Source of the DNA: Mycolicibacterium madagascariense
GTDB taxonomy: Bacteria > Actinomycetota > Actinomycetes > Mycobacteriales > Mycobacteriaceae
Direction: 5' to 3'
Length of the DNA: 64,000 nt
Assembly: GCF_010729665.1 (NCBI RefSeq)
Contig: NZ_AP022610.1
Location: forward strand, 1,116,001-1,180,000
Position numbers and translations under genes: made by a program. Below are positions 61,578 to 64,000 of the stretch, in pieces. The notes under the pieces were generated by a model. It worked only from the letters and a program-made list of their open reading frames with translations. It was not told where the DNA came from and did not search any database. Position 1 is the stretch's first letter. Each line of letters opens with the position of its first letter.

Positions 61578-62024
61578 ATGGACCGGCTCGACCAGACCGA
61601 CGAACGCATTCTCGCCGAGTTGGCCGACCACGCTCGCGCTACCTTTGCCGAGATCGGTCAGCGCGTGAACCTCTCCGCGCCCGCGGTGAAGCGACGCGTC
61701 GACCGCATGCTCGACGACGGTGTGATCCGCAGCTTCACCACCGTCGTCGACCGCAACGCGCTCGGGTGGAACACCGAGGCCTACGTGCAGGTGTTCTGCC
61801 ACGGCACGATCGCCCCCGCCGAACTGCGCGCGGCGTGGGTCGGCATCCCCGAGGTCGTGAGTGCGGCGACCGTGACCGGCACGGCCGACGCGATCCTGCA
61901 CGTGCTCGCACGCGACATGCGCCATCTCGAAGAGGCCCTCGAACGCATCCGGGCGAGCGCCGACATCGAACGCAGCGAGAGCATCGTCGTGCTGTCCAAC
62001 ATCATCGAACGGGCCCGCGCCTGA
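61578..62024 (+). CDS. Lrp/AsnC-family regulator (Rv2324-like)
   Basis: A 148-residue feast/famine regulator. The N-terminal helix-turn-helix is RLDQTDERILAELADHARAT, then INLSAPAVKRRVDRM-type recognition (VNLSAPAVKRRVDRMLDDGV). The C-terminal RAM domain reads VSAATVTGTADAILHVLARD. ATG 61578 is chosen for its GAGAGG site and because family members begin MDRLD; the frame opens at 61500. It is divergent from ddaH-rocD and probably activates them in response to an amino acid. Confidence 0.93.
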   Translation: MDRLDQTDERILAELADHARATFAEIGQRVNLSAPAVKRRVDRMLDDGVIRSFTTVVDRNALGWNTEAYVQVFCHGTIAPAELRAAWVGIPEVVSAATVTGTADAILHVLARDMRHLEEALERIRASADIERSESIVVLSNIIERARA

Positions 62025-62068
62025 CGGGTGGCGGACACCGCTCCTAGTCGATCGTGTAGGAAAGCCGT

Positions 62069-63241
62069 GTGACTACTAGTGGTGGCATCGTCATCGTCGG
62101 TGGCGGACTCGCCGCGACGCGGACGGCCGAACAGCTGCGCCGCGCCGCATACGAGGGTGCGATCACGCTCGTCAGCGACGAGGACCACCTGCCCTACGAC
62201 CGGCCGCCGCTGTCGAAGGACGTGCTGCGCGGCGAGACCGACGACGTCCTGCTCAAGCCCGCCGAGTTCTACGACGAGCAGGCCATCACACTGCGCCTCG
62301 GCGCGGCGGCGACGAGCCTGGACACCAAGGCGCAGACGGTCACCCTGGCCAACGGCGACGTCATCGCCTACGACGAGCTGGTGATCGCAACGGGGTTGAC
62401 GCCCAAGCGGATTCCGTCGTTCCCCGACCTGGAGGGCGTGTGCGTGCTGCGCACGTTCGACGAGAGCCTGGCGCTGCGCGAGCGGGCCGGCACGGCGCGA
62501 CATGCGGTCGTGATCGGCGCGGGGTTCATCGGCTGCGAGGTGGCGGCCAGCCTGCGCACGCTGGGTGTCGACGTCGTGCTCGTCGAGCCGCAGCCGACGC
62601 CGCTGGCCTCGGTGCTCGGCGAACGGATCGGTGAGCTCGTCGCGCGGCTGCACCGCGCCGAGGGCGTCGACGTGCGCTGCGGCGTCGGGGTGACCGAGCT
62701 GCGCGGCACCGACCACGTCGAACAGGTCGTGCTGGCCGACGGCAGCGTGCTGGATGCCGACATCGTCGTGATCGGCGTGGGCTCGCGGCCGTCCACCGAT
62801 TGGCTCGAGGGCAGCGGGGTCACGGTCGACAACGGCGTGGTGTGCGACGTCTCCGGGCGCACCACGGCCCCCAACGTCTGGGCGATCGGCGACGTGGCCT
62901 CCTGGCGCGATGCGCAGGGACACCAAGTGCGCGTGGAACATTGGAGCAACGTGGCCGAGCAGGCGCGGGTCATCGTGCCGGCGATGCTCGGTGCGGAGGC
63001 GTCGTCGGCCGTCGTGGTGCCGTACTTCTGGAGCGACCAGTACGACGTCAAGATCCAGTGTCTCGGCGAGCCGGAGGCTGACGACGTCGTGCACGTGGTC
63101 ACCGACGACGGCCGCAAGTTCCTGGCCTACTACGAGCGCGACGGCGCGGTCGTCGGCGTCGTGGGCGGCGGGATGCCGGGCAAGGTCATGAAGGCCCGCG
63201 CCAAGATCGCGGCGGCCGCCCCCATCGCCGACGTCCTGTAG
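62069..63241 (+). CDS. Ferredoxin reductase-like FAD/NAD oxidoreductase (Rv0688-like)
   Basis: A 390-residue flavoprotein. FAD site IVIVGGGLAATRTAEQLRRA, the YDRPPLSKDVL motif of ferredoxin/rubredoxin reductases, the NAD site AVVIGAGFIGCEVAASLRTL, and the second FAD motif NVWAIGDVASW. Such enzymes feed electrons to a ferredoxin and then to cytochromes P450 or oxygenases; no ferredoxin gene is adjacent. GTG start. It matches Rv0688 after the SDR, but here the rocD-ddaH-lrp block stands between them. Confidence 0.92.
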   Translation: MTTSGGIVIVGGGLAATRTAEQLRRAAYEGAITLVSDEDHLPYDRPPLSKDVLRGETDDVLLKPAEFYDEQAITLRLGAAATSLDTKAQTVTLANGDVIAYDELVIATGLTPKRIPSFPDLEGVCVLRTFDESLALRERAGTARHAVVIGAGFIGCEVAASLRTLGVDVVLVEPQPTPLASVLGERIGELVARLHRAEGVDVRCGVGVTELRGTDHVEQVVLADGSVLDADIVVIGVGSRPSTDWLEGSGVTVDNGVVCDVSGRTTAPNVWAIGDVASWRDAQGHQVRVEHWSNVAEQARVIVPAMLGAEASSAVVVPYFWSDQYDVKIQCLGEPEADDVVHVVTDDGRKFLAYYERDGAVVGVVGGGMPGKVMKARAKIAAAAPIADVL

Positions 63242-63295
63242 CGATTTCGGCGCGGTTTCGCCCGCGGAGGGACGGTTACCGCGCCGAAATCGCTA
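63239..63295. terminator. Perfect 18-bp inverted repeat containing both stop codons
   Basis: TAGCGATTTCGGCGCGGT (63239-63256) pairs perfectly with ACCGCGCCGAAATCGCTA (63278-63295) across a 21-nt loop. The outermost TAG of each arm is the stop codon of the gene on that side, so one symmetric hairpin ends two convergent genes. Confidence 0.85.
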
Positions 63296-63988
63296 GAGCT
63301 GGCCGAGGTAGAAGCGCACCCCCTGGTCGTCGGCGCACAGCGCAGAGCCGCCGTAGGACTGCCGCGACGGCTCCTCGATGACCGTGCCGCCGGCCTCTCG
63401 CACGCGCTGCACGGCGGCGACGATGTCGGTCACCGTCCACATCGGCACGGTCATCGGCTCGTCGCTCCCGCCCGCCACGCCGGCCATCGGATGCACCGAG
63501 CGCGGCTCCCAACCGTCGTCGATGCGTCCGGGGTCGAAGCTCCAGCCCAGCACGCGGCCGTAGAACTCGCGGAAGGCCGCGGAGTCGGTCACCTGGTAGG
63601 TGACGTACGAGAGTTGGCCTGGCCCAGCGCCGTTCAGCGCGGGTCGTGGGTTGGCGGCCACGGGCTGATAGACCGCGAACGCGGTGCCGAATGGGTCGGT
63701 GCCGTCGACCGTCGGTCCATGCGGATTCATCGTCACCTCACCCGCCGTTCCGCCCGCGTCGAGGATCGCCTGCCGGGCCGCCGCCGCGTCGGCGACCGCG
63801 TAGCAGCAGAACAGGGTGCGCGGGCCGGCGGCTGCGACGATGCCGATGGGCTGCGCCGTGTTGGTCACCCGGCGAGACTCCGCGTCGTACGTCCACCCGA
63901 GCACGTGGCGGTAGAACGCGGCCGACCGCGCGGGGTCTGCCGTCCACACCGAGACGTAGCCGATGTCGCCGTGCCGAATCTGGGGCAC
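63293..63988 (-). CDS. Tandem VOC-domain (glyoxalase-like) protein
   Basis: A 231-residue protein with two vicinal-oxygen-chelate domains: one at about 8-112 (GYVSVWTADPARSAAFYRHV) and one at about 122-230 (SYVTYQVTDSAAFREFYGRV). Metal ligand residues typical of glyoxalases are not clearly conserved, as in many antibiotic-resistance-like or CFP-30B-type proteins, so the function is open. The GTG at 63988 is 12 bases from the window edge and the frame stays open beyond it, so the true start may lie outside. Confidence 0.8.
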   Translation of the reverse strand: MPQIRHGDIGYVSVWTADPARSAAFYRHVLGWTYDAESRRVTNTAQPIGIVAAAGPRTLFCCYAVADAAAARQAILDAGGTAGEVTMNPHGPTVDGTDPFGTAFAVYQPVAANPRPALNGAGPGQLSYVTYQVTDSAAFREFYGRVLGWSFDPGRIDDGWEPRSVHPMAGVAGGSDEPMTVPMWTVTDIVAAVQRVREAGGTVIEEPSRQSYGGSALCADDQGVRFYLGQL

Positions 63989-64000
63989 GGAGCCCAGGAC

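Overview
The window is GC-rich actinobacterial DNA and reads as a chromosome segment of a fast-growing Mycobacterium (Mycolicibacterium type). The backbone keeps the gene order known from M. tuberculosis around the ribosomal/RNA polymerase loci: alpha-mannosidase, the gene labelled fabD2, ROK kinase, rplJ, rplL, mkl, rpoB, rpoC, endonuclease IV, fadE8, echA4, paaX-like, echA5, two DUF3060 proteins, TetR, rpsL, rpsG, fusA, tuf, an Rv0686-like membrane protein, an SDR and a ferredoxin reductase. The RpoB N-terminus with an upstream [10 protein letters not shown] reading is also the M. smegmatis pattern. The rifampicin region of rpoB and Lys43/Lys88 of rpsL look wild type. I saw no tRNA, CRISPR, insertion sequence or phage gene.

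Layout. 1-4354: end of an alpha/beta hydrolase, then a three-subunit molybdenum hydroxylase (large, 2Fe-2S and FAD subunits with ATGA overlaps). 4403-6633: an amidohydrolase with a 17-codon leader ORF, divergent from a WYL regulator, with a perfect 18-bp palindrome between them. 6653-12260: GH38 mannosidase, SurA-like protein and ROK kinase (overlapping genes, probably one leaderless transcript). 12261-15540: rplJ leader, rplJ, rplL, mkl and a methyltransferase.

15561-31305 is the most unusual part. It is an accessory exopolysaccharide-type locus: BcsB-like protein, exosortase-like membrane protein, BcsA-like GT2 synthase and GT-C membrane glycosyltransferase, all overlapping by 4 nt, followed by a lipoprotein sugar-binding protein. 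Two related secreted clan-A glycosidases flank it: one giant with beta-propeller and Ig-like repeats, the other with a long Ala/Thr tail. A small secreted protein made of 11-residue repeats closes the locus, and the same repeat motif appears in the tail of the second glycosidase. A cellulose-like secreted polymer with its own processing enzymes and matrix protein is the simplest reading; polymer identity is unknown.

31306-39966: a long promoter region, then rpoB-rpoC. 40107-44929: a DUF559/AbiEi-like protein and a sugar cluster (class II aldolase divergent from an FGGY kinase, DeoR regulator and PfkB kinase) inserted between rpoC and endonuclease IV. 44961-51946: DNA repair, cupin, acyl-CoA dehydrogenase/enoyl-CoA hydratase operon, DUF3060 pair and TetR regulator; mmpS5-mmpL5, present here in M. 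tuberculosis, is absent. 52250-56546: the str operon. 56765-63988: PP2C phosphatase, SHOCT membrane protein, a KstR-site SDR, a dimethylargininase-ornithine aminotransferase pair with its Lrp regulator, a ferredoxin reductase, and a double VOC protein at the right edge.
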